Shown here one piece after another: positions 43,345-51,779 of a stretch of DNA of 64,000 nt. The DNA is from Robertkochia flava (lineage in GTDB: Bacteria > Bacteroidota > Bacteroidia > Flavobacteriales > Flavobacteriaceae). How positions within the stretch are numbered: position 1 is the stretch's first letter; each line of letters begins with the position of its first letter. Location of the stretch: NCBI RefSeq assembly GCF_020166515.1, contig NZ_JAINZT010000005.1, forward strand, positions 1-64,000, read 5' to 3'. Under the pieces are notes generated by a model. That model was not told where the DNA came from. It did no database searches and saw nothing but the letters and a program-made list of their open reading frames with translations. The position numbers and the translations under genes are program-made.

Positions 43345-44049
43345 ATGAAGAATATGATCGTGGCCAGTACCTCTACGGTACATGGTTCTGCATATCTGGA
43401 ATACCTTTTGCCGGCACTGGAGAATTTTTTCAGGGATGTGAAAACCATCACATTTATCCCTTATGCAAGGCCGGGGGGGATCACCCATGACCGGTATACC
43501 GAAATAGCCGCCAAGGGACTTGCTTCTTTGGGTAAAAAGGTAGTGGGATTGCATACGTTCGATGATCCTGTGGAGGGTTTGAATAATGCCGAAGCCGTAT
43601 TTACAGGAGGGGGGAATACCTTTCTGCTGGTACATGCATTGTATAAGACCGGGGTTATGCCCGTGCTTCGCGAACGGGTTTTTGACGGGTTGCCCTATTT
43701 GGGTAGTAGTGCCGGGTCAAATATCACCGGGCTTAGTATGCAGACCACTAATGATATGCCAATTATATATCCTCCCAGTTTTAAAACCCTGGGTGCGCTG
43801 CCTTTTAATATCAACCCTCATTACCTGGATCCTGTAAAAGGGAGTACGCATATGGGGGAAACACGTGAAACGCGAATTAAAGAATTTCACCAGCTCAATG
43901 CGATCCCAGTGGTGGGACTCAGAGAGGGAAGCTGGCTGGAGGTTAAGGGTGAAGTGATTACACTTGGAGGGACCTTAACGGCAAGGGTGTTCCTGCAGGG
44001 AAAGGAGCCCTTCGAGATCGAAACCGGGTCTGAGTTGCATTTAGAGTAA
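43345..44049 (+). CDS. pepE: Dipeptidase E (peptidase S51)
   Basis: The 234-residue cytoplasmic serine peptidase cleaves dipeptides with N-terminal aspartate. It has the S51 nucleophile elbow YLGSSAGSNITG, the GGGNTFLLVHAL segment and the conserved HYLDP region. The length agrees with E. coli PepE (about 230). It is divergent from the carboxypeptidase-regulatory-domain gene and converges with the pseudouridine synthase gene, with stops one base apart. Confidence 0.93.
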   Translation: MKNMIVASTSTVHGSAYLEYLLPALENFFRDVKTITFIPYARPGGITHDRYTEIAAKGLASLGKKVVGLHTFDDPVEGLNNAEAVFTGGGNTFLLVHALYKTGVMPVLRERVFDGLPYLGSSAGSNITGLSMQTTNDMPIIYPPSFKTLGALPFNINPHYLDPVKGSTHMGETRETRIKEFHQLNAIPVVGLREGSWLEVKGEVITLGGTLTARVFLQGKEPFEIETGSELHLE

Positions 44050-44050
44050 A

Positions 44051-44782
44051 CTACTGGTGTGTTTTGGTAGAGTCTGAAACCATGTTTTGGATCTCATGAA
44101 CTTCTTTGGGGGTTAGATGTCTCCACTTACCAACCTCCACATCCAGGGGAATGTTCATGATGCGGACACGTTTTAATTTGGTTACCCTGTAATCCAGGTA
44201 TTCGCACATACGCCTGATCTGGCGGTTTAATCCCTGGGTTAGAATAATGCGAAATTCATTGCGGCCTGTTTGTTCTGCAAAACACTTGCGGGTAACTGTG
44301 CCCAGAATTGGAATGCCGCTTCGCATGCGCCGGATGAATTCTTTGGTTACCGGTTTGTTTACCTGTACGATATACTCCTTCTCATGATTGTTTCGGGCTC
44401 TGAGGATCTTGTTGACGATATCGCCGTCGTTGGTGAGAAAGATCAATCCTTCACTGGGTTTGTCTAATCTGCCGATGGGAAAGATGCGTTTCGGGTAATT
44501 GATGAAATCGATAATATTATCTTTTTCCACCCGGGTGTCTGTGGTGCATACAATGCCAACCGGTTTGTTAAAAGCCAGATATACCGGGGCGTCCTCCGGT
44601 TCGGTAATAAGTCTTCCGTTTACCCGTATTTCATCATCAGGACCTACCTTGGTCCCCATTTCGGGCACCTCGCCGTTTACCGTTACTCTTCCCTGTTCGA
44701 TCAGCTTGTCTGCTGCTCTTCTTGAACAGTACCCCACTTCGCTGAGGTATTTGTTGATGCGTGTGAGTTGTTTCTCCTCCAT
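44051..44782 (-). CDS. rluF: RluF-like 23S rRNA pseudouridine synthase
   Basis: The 243-residue protein has an S4 RNA-binding domain at the N-terminus ([21 protein letters not shown], shortened) and an RsuA/RluB-type catalytic domain with the aspartate in [19 protein letters not shown]. The short form with RKCFAEQ and [16 protein letters not shown] matches RluF, which makes pseudouridine 2604 in 23S rRNA. The ATG at 44782 was chosen over a GTG two codons earlier. A perfect -7 box ends six bases before it. Confidence 0.9.
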   Translation of the reverse strand: MEEKQLTRINKYLSEVGYCSRRAADKLIEQGRVTVNGEVPEMGTKVGPDDEIRVNGRLITEPEDAPVYLAFNKPVGIVCTTDTRVEKDNIIDFINYPKRIFPIGRLDKPSEGLIFLTNDGDIVNKILRARNNHEKEYIVQVNKPVTKEFIRRMRSGIPILGTVTRKCFAEQTGRNEFRIILTQGLNRQIRRMCEYLDYRVTKLKRVRIMNIPLDVEVGKWRHLTPKEVHEIQNMVSDSTKTHQ

Positions 44783-44787
44783 GGGCA

Positions 44788-44795
44788 CAAAGGTA
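44788..44795 (-). promoter_or_regulatory. -7 element for the rluF-like gene, very short leader
   Basis: TACCTTTG on the minus strand is a full TAnnTTTG match and ends only six bases before the ATG. If used, the mRNA would be leaderless or nearly so. Confidence 0.55.
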
Positions 44796-44833
44796 CATAA
44801 ACCGCAGGGGATCCCCCGGAGGTTTTAGTCCAT

Positions 44834-44857
44834 AAAAAAAACCAACCGTAGGGTTGG
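44834..44857 (-). terminator. Terminator of tRNA-Gly
   Basis: A short stem (CCAACC with GGTTGG) is followed by a run of eight T residues on the minus strand, just after the tRNA. Confidence 0.7.
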
Positions 44858-44863
44858 GCTTAG

Positions 44864-44936
44864 AGCGGGAGACGAGGGTCGAACTCGCGACATTCAGCTT
44901 GGAAGGCTGACGCTCTACCAACTGAGCTACTCCCGC
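44864..44936 (-). tRNA. tRNA-Gly (anticodon TCC)
   Basis: On the minus strand a 73-base cloverleaf is complete. The acceptor stem is GCGGGAG/CTCCCGC, the D arm is GCTCAGTTGGTAGAGC, the anticodon stem TCAGC/GCTGA carries the loop CTTCCAA, and the T arm contains GTTCGA. The anticodon TCC reads GGA and related glycine codons. CCA is not encoded, as is common in this phylum. Confidence 0.95.
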
Positions 44937-45118
44937 ATTCCGGAGGCAAATATAAAGATTCTTTGAATTTCCCTCCAAAAAAATCCACTCCGAAAATCAA
45001 AAAAAATGAGATTCAGAAAGCCTTATTTTTTAAAGTCGCTGATTTTCAGAACCCAGGCTTTTTATCCTGAAGGTTTAAGATATTCAAATAAAAGTTACCT
45101 TGGGAAAAATTCTGACAT

Positions 45119-46063
45119 ATGAAGATGATCGGGGAAACACCCAGGCTCTATCTGAGAGAGTTTTTATTAGATGACAGCGTTCATTTTTATGAGATGAACA
45201 ACGATGAAGAGGTGCTCAAATACACGGGGGATCAGCCATTTGGTTCCCGGGCAGAAGCTTTGGATTTTCTGAAAAATTATAAGGAATATCTTCGTCATGG
45301 TCTTGGCCGGTGGGCGGTGATCAGAAAATCGGATCAGGCATTTCTGGGCTGGTGCGGATTAAAATTTCACCCTGATAAGGGGATTACGGAAATAGGCTTT
45401 CGGTTGTACCGTAAGTATTGGGGGAATGGATATGCCACCGAGGCGGCAGAAATAGCCGTTGAGTTTGGTTTCAGGGCTCACAGGCTTATGACGATTCATG
45501 CGCATGTTCATGTGCAGAATACGGCCTCCGAAAAAGTGCTGAAGAAATTGGGAATGCATCTTGAAGCAGTGATCGACTACGAGGGGATGCCTGCAAAGTT
45601 TTATAAATTAGACAATCCTGATTACAGGATTTCCAAAATAACTGCCACGGAGGTACTGGAAGTACGACACCCTGTGTTGCGGGAAGGCCGGCCGAGGAAG
45701 GACGCCATCTTTGATGGGGATACGGATCCGGAGACCTTTCATGTCGGGGTGTACTACAGGCAGATCCTTGCCGGGGTGGTTACCCTGATGAAACGACCCG
45801 ATCCGGAAGGAGATGAACCAAACGCGTACCAGTTAAGAGGTATGGGGGTTAACGGAGGTTTCAGAAGACTGGGCGTAGGAATGGCCCTGGTAAAGGCAGC
45901 GGAAACCGAGGTCCTTAAATCCGGAAGCTGCCGGATATGGATGAATGCCAGGGAAAAAGCTGTGAGCTTTTACCTGAAACTGGGGTACGAGATTCACGGG
46001 GAACTGTTTGAGATTCCCGGGGTAGGCCCGCATTACAGGATGAAAAAGACGTTAAACTTTTAA
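45119..46063 (+). CDS. Tandem GNAT acetyltransferase (two GNAT domains)
   Basis: The 314-residue protein joins two GNAT folds. The N-terminal domain (about 1-170) is of the RimJ/RimL type, with RLYLREFLLDD and the acetyl-CoA loop RKYWGNGYATEAA. The C-terminal domain (about 172-314) has GMGVNGGFRRLGVGMALV as its acetyl-CoA loop and a NAREKAVSFYLKLGYE segment. Both loops look intact, so both may be active. Substrates are unknown. It is followed 11 bases later by an M15 peptidase gene. Confidence 0.88.
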   Translation: MKMIGETPRLYLREFLLDDSVHFYEMNNDEEVLKYTGDQPFGSRAEALDFLKNYKEYLRHGLGRWAVIRKSDQAFLGWCGLKFHPDKGITEIGFRLYRKYWGNGYATEAAEIAVEFGFRAHRLMTIHAHVHVQNTASEKVLKKLGMHLEAVIDYEGMPAKFYKLDNPDYRISKITATEVLEVRHPVLREGRPRKDAIFDGDTDPETFHVGVYYRQILAGVVTLMKRPDPEGDEPNAYQLRGMGVNGGFRRLGVGMALVKAAETEVLKSGSCRIWMNAREKAVSFYLKLGYEIHGELFEIPGVGPHYRMKKTLNF

Positions 46064-46074
46064 AAACAAAATAC

Positions 46075-46785
46075 ATGAAAAAACTGATCTGCACCTTTCT
46101 TATTGTCGTAGCAGGATTTGGGGTCCTGCATGCCCAGGAATATCCTGTTGAGATACTTACCGGGAAAGTGGATGTGACCATGGAACATGACCTCTCCGGG
46201 GTTAAGCCCGAGGTAGTGTCGGCGTTTCTGAAAATGCAGGAAGCAGCGGCGGCCGAAGGGATTGAATTAAAGGTGGTTTCGGGTTTTCGCAATTATCAAC
46301 GTCAGCTGGAGATTTGGAACGACAAGTATAAAAAATACCGAAAAGAAGGACTAACCCCGCCTCAGGCCGTTGAGAAGATCATTGAGTATTCAACCATTCC
46401 GGGTACTTCAAGACATCACTGGGGAACCGATCTGGATATTATAGACGAGGCCCCGGATGAGCGTGAAAAGGTTCTGGATCCGGAGAAATTCGAGGAGGGC
46501 GGACCTTTTTATAAGATGAAACTATGGATGGATGAACATGCTGAATCCTACGGATTTTACCTAGTGTATACCAATGCCCCGGGAAGAAAAGGGTTTCACT
46601 ATGAACCCTGGCACTACAGTTATGCGCCCATCTCCGTGCCTATGTTAAAAGCGTATCTGGCGCAGGATATCAATGAAATCGTTCAAACAGCAGATCTGCT
46701 GGGAGGTCAATTGCTCAGTGAAAGCTTTCTGGAGCAGTATAAAAGGGAACAGATTTCAGATATTAATAAAGATTTAATCGATTGA
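46075..46785 (+). CDS. M15-family D-Ala-D-Ala carboxypeptidase (VanY-like)
   Basis: The 236-residue exported zinc peptidase has a signal peptide (MKKLICTFLIVVAGFGVLHAQ). Zinc ligands are visible in SRHHWGTDLDI (SxHxxGxxxD form) and HYEPWHYSY, with the VVSGFRNYQRQ region before them. It would trim the terminal D-alanine of peptidoglycan stem peptides. An extension of about 45 residues after the catalytic part has no known domain. It is probably cotranscribed with the GNAT gene upstream. Confidence 0.92.
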   Translation: MKKLICTFLIVVAGFGVLHAQEYPVEILTGKVDVTMEHDLSGVKPEVVSAFLKMQEAAAAEGIELKVVSGFRNYQRQLEIWNDKYKKYRKEGLTPPQAVEKIIEYSTIPGTSRHHWGTDLDIIDEAPDEREKVLDPEKFEEGGPFYKMKLWMDEHAESYGFYLVYTNAPGRKGFHYEPWHYSYAPISVPMLKAYLAQDINEIVQTADLLGGQLLSESFLEQYKREQISDINKDLID

Positions 46786-46845
46786 TTTTTTGTAATTTAA
46801 GCTTTCCCTGTGCTCCTGTGCCGCCACTTTTAAATTTATGGAGAT

Positions 46846-47622
46846 ATGAGAACGCGAAATGGATTTCGATTTTTGATCGGGTTGGTCATTGTTTTATTTG
46901 CAGTAGTTAAGTATTGCTCCTCCTCAGAAACCAATCCTTACACAGGAAAAGAACAGCATATTACGATATCACCAGATGAGGAGGTGGCCCTGGGCCTAAG
47001 AAGTGCACCGGCCATGGCAGAGCAATTTGGCGGTTTATTCCCTGATACCAAGGCTCAGGCCCTGGTGGATGCCGTAGGAGGAAAGTTGGTGAACAATACG
47101 GTGGCCCGGGAAACACCTTATAATTTTGAATTTCATCTTCTCGCAGATCCGCAAACCATAAATGCATTTGCTTTGCCCGGCGGACAGATTTTTATTACCT
47201 ATGGCTTGTTTTCCCAGCTGGAAACTGAAGGCCAGCTGGCCGGGGTGCTCGGTCATGAAATCGGGCATGTTGTCGGGAGACACAGCGCCGACCAGATGTC
47301 GAAACAGGGGCTTACCCAGGGCGTCATAAGCGGTATCGCTGTGGGAAGTGATGATTTGGCCGCCGCCCAGATGGCTGCCGTAGTTGCCAATATGATCAAT
47401 ATGAAGTACGGCAGGGATGACGAGCTGGAGAGTGACGAGCTCGGAGTACGCTTCATGATCCGTTCCGGATATGACCCGAACGATATGATCGGGGTACAGG
47501 AGATCCTTAAGGCAGCCGCCGGACCGAATCGCACTCCGGAGTTTCAAAGTACACACCCCGACCCGGATAATCGTATTGCCAGGATCAAGGAAGCGATTCG
47601 AAAATATGAGTCCCAATATTGA
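46846..47622 (+). CDS. M48-family metalloprotease
   Basis: The 258-residue protein has an N-terminal hydrophobic segment (FLIGLVIVLFAVVKYCSSS) that may be an anchor or a weak lipobox. The M48 site is HEIGHVVGRH, with the downstream glutamate in ELESDELGVRFM. The short size and ISTHPD-like end (FQSTHPDPDNRIARI) match the BepA/LoiP/Oma1-like group, which handles misfolded envelope proteins. It is separated from the M15 gene by 60 bases. Confidence 0.92.
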   Translation: MRTRNGFRFLIGLVIVLFAVVKYCSSSETNPYTGKEQHITISPDEEVALGLRSAPAMAEQFGGLFPDTKAQALVDAVGGKLVNNTVARETPYNFEFHLLADPQTINAFALPGGQIFITYGLFSQLETEGQLAGVLGHEIGHVVGRHSADQMSKQGLTQGVISGIAVGSDDLAAAQMAAVVANMINMKYGRDDELESDELGVRFMIRSGYDPNDMIGVQEILKAAAGPNRTPEFQSTHPDPDNRIARIKEAIRKYESQY

Positions 47623-47863
47623 TTTCCCATTCGTCTCTTTTTGTTTGCTTTTTATCGGAATGATGTAAGAATTTTTCTTTTAGAATAGGTTTTTTCTTAC
47701 GTTTGAAGTGTTGAGAAAAACAAATTTGCCCCAGCTTATTTCTTGTTTTTCGGAGGTTATCTGAAAGCGTTCTTCACCTGCTTGGATTTTGCCCAAAAAT
47801 CTGCTCTGTAACAATCTATTTAAAGCTAAAAAACCATTGTTTAATTAGTTTTAAATACATTTT

Positions 47864-48031
47864 ATGACAACAATTTTACTTTTAAAAGATCTTTACCGTA
47901 ATGCATTTGAAGAACTGAATAACCGCTTTGCCGAAGTATTCTTTAAGTTTATGAGCATCGTTAGCTTTTTAGGGTTAATGATCGTGCTTTATGCTTTTGT
48001 TTACCGACTCGCTACCGGCTTCGTTTTTTAA
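47864..48031 (+). CDS. Small membrane protein, 55 residues (DUF6747-like)
   Basis: An ATG at 47864 opens a 55-codon frame. The protein has an amphipathic N-terminal half (LLLKDLYRNAFEELNNRF) and one transmembrane helix (IVSFLGLMIVLYAFVYRL), and it ends ATGFVF. The LYAFxYRxATGFxF ending is what I recall for the flavobacterial DUF6747 family. A strong terminator follows 23 bases after the stop, which supports a real gene. Function is unknown. The 240 bases upstream show no other gene. Confidence 0.7.
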   Translation: MTTILLLKDLYRNAFEELNNRFAEVFFKFMSIVSFLGLMIVLYAFVYRLATGFVF

Positions 48032-48054
48032 GGTACTACAAGATGAAAAAACAG

Positions 48055-48084
48055 AAAAACCCCGGGAACTTCCCGGGGTTTTTT
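48055..48084. terminator. Bidirectional terminator between the small membrane protein and ankyrin genes
   Basis: The stem AAAACCCCGGGA/TCCCGGGGTTTT has a short loop and is flanked by A and T runs, between convergent genes. Confidence 0.9.
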
Positions 48085-48112
48085 GCTAATTCAATATTCC
48101 AAATACAGGAGA

Positions 48113-48502
48113 TCAGGAGTCTTTTAGAACCTTCATAACGTCTTTGGCGTTAGAGATCTCGGCGTATTTATAGGCTGTAAAATCCAGGCGACGATCTTTC
48201 GCTTTGGTGTCAGCGCCATTTTCCAGCAAAAGTTTGGTGATCTCTACCCTGTTAAACTTGGCGGCATACATTAGAGGTGTTAAGCCTCTGGAGCGGGAGT
48301 TGATGTCTGCCCCCAATTCAATAAGCTTTTTAACCGTATCATAATCACCTTTGGCAATTGCAAAGCAAAAGGGAGAAAGGTTGTAGGATGCGGTTTCAGT
48401 GACAGGATCCGAAATTCCCGTATGAAGGGATACCGGCTCTTCGTAGTTGGCTTGTGTGGTTACCGCAAAAAGAAGTGCGGCTAAAACTGTTAACGTTTTC
48501 AT
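48113..48502 (-). CDS. Secreted ankyrin-repeat protein
   Basis: The 129-residue protein has a signal peptide (LTVLAALLFAVTTQA). About three ankyrin repeats follow (FAIAKGDYDTVKKLIELGADIN, shortened; GLTPLMYAAKFNRVEITKLLLENGADTK, shortened; and a degenerate third). It would act by protein contact in the periplasm or outside. The leader has a duplicated 14-base sequence just before the start. It stands alone. Confidence 0.88.
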   Translation of the reverse strand: MKTLTVLAALLFAVTTQANYEEPVSLHTGISDPVTETASYNLSPFCFAIAKGDYDTVKKLIELGADINSRSRGLTPLMYAAKFNRVEITKLLLENGADTKAKDRRLDFTAYKYAEISNAKDVMKVLKDS

Positions 48503-48714
48503 GATTGATAAATGTTTAATGATTGATAAATGGTTATGCCTAAAAGACGCCTGAGGTTTGAAAATGTTTCACGTTTTGTGAGGGGTTAACTCAGATTTAA
48601 CATTCTTATGTATTTTATTGTCAATATTTTAAGTCTTTTAAAAGGTGGCCGTACATGAGGTTTTTTCTTTGACGGAGAATATTTGCGAAGTTTTCAGAAG
48701 TGCAGTGATAGTAG

Positions 48715-48722
48715 TATCTTTG
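48715..48722 (+). promoter_or_regulatory. -7 element for gpmI
   Basis: TATCTTTG is a full TAnnTTTG match 23 bases before the gpmI ATG. Confidence 0.65.
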
Positions 48723-48744
48723 GTATCCAGAATTTATTTTTGAA

Positions 48745-50265
48745 ATGAATAAGAAAGTGTTATTGATGATCCTCGACGGATGGGGGATCTCTTCAAATAA
48801 AGAGGTGTCTGCAATTGCCAAGGCCAATACTCCTTTTGTGGATGGCCTCTATACTCAGTATCCTAATGCGACCCTGAGAACAGATGGCTTGAATGTGGGC
48901 CTCCCGGAAGGACAAATGGGGAATAGTGAAGTAGGACATATGAATCTCGGGGCCGGTCGTATCGTGTACCAGGATTTAGCCAAGATCAATATGGCTGTCC
49001 GGGAGCATACCCTGGCGAAGGAAAAGGAGATCAGGGATGCATTTGAATACGCTCTGAAGCACAATAAAAAAGTGCACCTAATGGGGCTGGTAAGTGATGG
49101 GGGGGTTCATTCGCATATTGAACACCTCAAAGGACTTATGGATGCCGCCTATGCTACCGGACTTCGGGATCAGGTATTTATTCATGCCTTCACTGATGGA
49201 AGAGATGTTGACCCCAAAAGCGGGAAAGGTTTTATAGACGATTTGCTCAGGCATTGCGCTAAAACGCATTGCAGGCTGGCTTCGGTCATAGGCCGGTATT
49301 ATGCGATGGACCGTGATAAGCGCTGGGAAAGGGTTAAGCTCGCCTATGATCTAATGGTCTATGGTAAGGGAGCACCCCATAAGAATGCCCTGGAGGCCAT
49401 ACAGGAAAGCTACGACAACGGGGTTACCGATGAATTTATAAAGCCTGTTGTGATTCAGGGCGCTGATGATAAACCCCTGACCCGGATAGAAGAGGGGGAT
49501 GTGGTGTTCTGTTTTAACTTCAGGACCGACCGGGGACGCCAGATCACCATGGCATTATCCCAGGAGGATTACCATGAGCAGAACATGCATAAAATGGATC
49601 TCTATTACGTAACCATGACCAACTATGACGATACCTTTAAAGGGGTTAAAGTGGTTTATGATAAAGAAAATATTGCAGAGACCCTCGGGGAAACCCTGGC
49701 CAATGCAGGCCGTATACAAATACGAATAGCAGAAACGGAGAAGTATCCGCATGTTACCTTTTTCTTTAACGGCGGCCGGGAGGAGCCTTTTGAAGGCGAA
49801 GAACGTATCCTGTGTCCTTCCCCGAAAGTTGCCACCTACGACCTGCAGCCGGAAATGAGTGCCTATGAGATCCGGGATAAAATTATACCCCGGATAAAGC
49901 AGGAGTCCGCAGATTTTATCTGTCTTAATTTTGCCAACCCTGATATGGTGGGGCATACCGGAGTTATGGAAGCTGCAATAAAGGCTTGTGAGACTGTAGA
50001 TGCCTGTGCCTCGGATGTGGTAGGTGCCGCCCTGGAGCACGGATATGCTACCATCATTATTGCCGATCACGGAAATTGTGATACCATGATCAATCCGGAT
50101 GGTTCGCCTAATACGGCCCATACCACTAACCCTGTGCCTGTGATCATAGTGGATCCGGATATAAAAGAGGTGAAACCGGGAATTTTGGGGGATATAGCTC
50201 CTACCGTTCTGAAATTAATGGGTGTGGCACAACCAGAAGCCATGACCCAAAAACCCTTAATCTGA
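48745..50265 (+). CDS. gpmI: 2,3-bisphosphoglycerate-independent phosphoglycerate mutase
   Basis: This manganese enzyme interconverts 3- and 2-phosphoglycerate in glycolysis. The 506-residue protein belongs to the alkaline phosphatase superfamily. The first metal site is LMILDGWG, the phosphoserine nucleophile is in QMGNSEVGH, HAFTDGRDVDP lies in the transferase domain, and the C-terminal metal sites are NPDMVGHTG and ADHGNCD. Full length agrees with the family. A lipoprotein gene follows 19 bases later. Confidence 0.97.
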   Translation: MNKKVLLMILDGWGISSNKEVSAIAKANTPFVDGLYTQYPNATLRTDGLNVGLPEGQMGNSEVGHMNLGAGRIVYQDLAKINMAVREHTLAKEKEIRDAFEYALKHNKKVHLMGLVSDGGVHSHIEHLKGLMDAAYATGLRDQVFIHAFTDGRDVDPKSGKGFIDDLLRHCAKTHCRLASVIGRYYAMDRDKRWERVKLAYDLMVYGKGAPHKNALEAIQESYDNGVTDEFIKPVVIQGADDKPLTRIEEGDVVFCFNFRTDRGRQITMALSQEDYHEQNMHKMDLYYVTMTNYDDTFKGVKVVYDKENIAETLGETLANAGRIQIRIAETEKYPHVTFFFNGGREEPFEGEERILCPSPKVATYDLQPEMSAYEIRDKIIPRIKQESADFICLNFANPDMVGHTGVMEAAIKACETVDACASDVVGAALEHGYATIIIADHGNCDTMINPDGSPNTAHTTNPVPVIIVDPDIKEVKPGILGDIAPTVLKLMGVAQPEAMTQKPLI

Positions 50266-50284
50266 AATTAATCGAAACCATCTT

Positions 50285-50848
50285 ATGAAAAAGTTCTTTT
50301 TTATCCTATTATCCATTAGCATGTTTTCCTGCGAAGGCCAGAAGAAGGGGGAAGCAACAGCAACCCCCGAAGTTGAGGAGGTAGCCCTGAATGCAGAACC
50401 CGCACAGGAGCAGATGCTGCTGGGAACACAGGAGAGAGCAGCCCTGGAAGAAGCCCCTTATAAGGGATGGTACCAGGCCAATTACAAGGAATATACGCCC
50501 GATGCCGAATTCGTGGAAAAGTTAAAGCCACTTGTTGAGGGGGTAAAAATTACCGTGTTCATGGGGACATGGTGCGAAGACAGCCAGAGAGAAGTCCCGG
50601 CCTTCTTTAAATTACTTGATGAATTGCAGGTTTCTGAAGAAGCTGTTACCCTGATCACTATGAACAGGGAAAAGACCACTCCGGAAAACCTTGAAAAGGG
50701 GCTGGAGATTACCAATGTACCTACCCTGATCTTTACAAAGAACGGAAAGGAACTTAACCGGATCGTTGAGTTTCCAATAGATACATTGGAGGAGGATATG
50801 TACAAAATTCTGAGTGGGCAGGAATATAAGCATGCCTATGCGTGGTAA
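50285..50848 (+). CDS. Thioredoxin-like lipoprotein with WCEDS site
   Basis: The 187-residue protein has a lipoprotein signal ending at Cys16 (SISMFSC). An Ala/Glu-rich linker and a thioredoxin-fold domain (about 75-185) follow. The active-site position reads W96-C-E-D-S100 in place of WCxxC, so the resolving cysteine is missing. The cis-proline region NVPTLIFTKNG is present. A dithiol redox reaction is therefore unlikely. A monothiol or binding role is possible. It follows gpmI closely and may be cotranscribed. Confidence 0.85.
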   Translation: MKKFFFILLSISMFSCEGQKKGEATATPEVEEVALNAEPAQEQMLLGTQERAALEEAPYKGWYQANYKEYTPDAEFVEKLKPLVEGVKITVFMGTWCEDSQREVPAFFKLLDELQVSEEAVTLITMNREKTTPENLEKGLEITNVPTLIFTKNGKELNRIVEFPIDTLEEDMYKILSGQEYKHAYAW

Positions 50849-50874
50849 TGTATCCGTACCGAATAATTCTTGTT

Positions 50875-50882
50875 TATATTTG
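50875..50882 (+). promoter_or_regulatory. -7 element for tatA-PAP2
   Basis: TATATTTG is a full TAnnTTTG match. Transcription would begin near 50889, giving a leader of about 48 bases that contains a GC-rich hairpin. Confidence 0.6.
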
Positions 50883-50893
50883 TAGGCTGAAAT

Positions 50894-50917
50894 GGCTGCC
50901 GGAGCGATCCGGCCGCC
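50894..50917 (+). promoter_or_regulatory. Hairpin in the tatA leader
   Basis: GGCTGCCGGA pairs with TCCGGCCGCC (one mismatch) around a GCGA tetraloop. It lies between the promoter and the tatA ATG and has no T run after it. A role in mRNA stability or translation is inferred. Confidence 0.4.
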
Positions 50918-50936
50918 TTATCTAATAAAAGTAGCT

Positions 50937-51209
50937 ATGTTTTTATTTATTAGCGGAGGAGAGATCGTTTTTATCCTGTTCATCGTGGTGATGGTTTTCG
51001 GGGCAGATAAATTGCCTGAGATTGCCAGGGGCCTTGGAAAAGGGATGCGACAATTGAAGGATGCTACCAATGATGTGAAGAACGAGATTCAGCGAAGCGC
51101 CGAAAGAAACGGGGTGGATACCAGCTTTACCAAGGATATCAAGGAAACGGTGGATGAGGTAAAGGACGACCTGGAACAATTTACCGGTTCTGTTAAACGT
51201 AAACTTTAA
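50937..51209 (+). CDS. tatA: Twin-arginine translocase subunit TatA/TatE
   Basis: This is a pore-forming component of the Tat pathway, which exports folded proteins. From the ATG at 50937 the 90-residue protein has a short N-terminal helix (FISGGEIVFILFIVVMVFG), the hinge GADKLPEIARGLGKGM and an amphipathic helix, then a charged tail. The upstream in-frame ATG at 50892 would add a non-family segment encoded by a leader hairpin. The stop overlaps the start of the PAP2 gene. Confidence 0.93.
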   Translation: MFLFISGGEIVFILFIVVMVFGADKLPEIARGLGKGMRQLKDATNDVKNEIQRSAERNGVDTSFTKDIKETVDEVKDDLEQFTGSVKRKL

Positions 51210-51772
51210 TGTTTGAACAGTTATTGGAATACGACCGGAAAATCCTGGTCTACCTGAATAATCTGGGGATCGAACAATACGACTTTTTCTGGAGTTCCAT
51301 CACTAAAACTGCGTTCTGGATCCCGCTTTTCATCCTCTTTATTTATGTAATTCAAAACACCTGGAAAGGCAACAAGCCCTGGATAAGTCAGTTAACCGCT
51401 CTGGGTACCTTTTTATGTACCATGGCTCTTACCCTTTTTGTGAAAGCCTGGGTGGCCAGGTTACGTCCCAGCGGAGAAGAGGAGTTTTCAAAATTGATAC
51501 GGGTTCTTCACCAGTCAGAAAGCTTTAGCTTTTTTTCCGGGCATGCGGCAAATTCATTTGCCCTGACTACCGTAGTGGTGCTGTTAACCCAACGGAGGTA
51601 TCCCTGGGTACACCTGTTTTATCTATGGCCAATCCTCTTTAGTTTCAGCCGTATCTATGTCGGGGTACATTATCCCTCTGATATTCTGGTGGGGATGCTG
51701 GTGGGTATGGGCATTGCTTTCGGAGCGTATGCCCTGCACAATCGTTGGAGGGCGAATGCAACCGACTCCTGA
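51209..51772 (+). CDS. PAP2-family membrane phosphatase
   Basis: The 187-residue membrane protein has the three acid phosphatase motifs: KAWVARLRP, FFSGHAA (PSGH variant with Phe in place of Pro) and SRIYVGVHYPSD. Such enzymes dephosphorylate lipid phosphates such as undecaprenyl pyrophosphate or phosphatidic acid. Its ATG shares a base with the tatA stop (TAATG), so the two are coupled. It is convergent with the O-methyltransferase gene. Confidence 0.92.
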   Translation: MFEQLLEYDRKILVYLNNLGIEQYDFFWSSITKTAFWIPLFILFIYVIQNTWKGNKPWISQLTALGTFLCTMALTLFVKAWVARLRPSGEEEFSKLIRVLHQSESFSFFSGHAANSFALTTVVVLLTQRRYPWVHLFYLWPILFSFSRIYVGVHYPSDILVGMLVGMGIAFGAYALHNRWRANATDS

Positions 51773-51779
51773 GGACTGC

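Noticed and set aside
48500-48534. Direct repeat of TGATTGATAAATG before the ankyrin gene as a regulatory site
   Set aside because: Two 14-base copies 17 bases apart are real, but one includes the start codon region and no symmetry or promoter element supports an operator. It may be a simple duplication.
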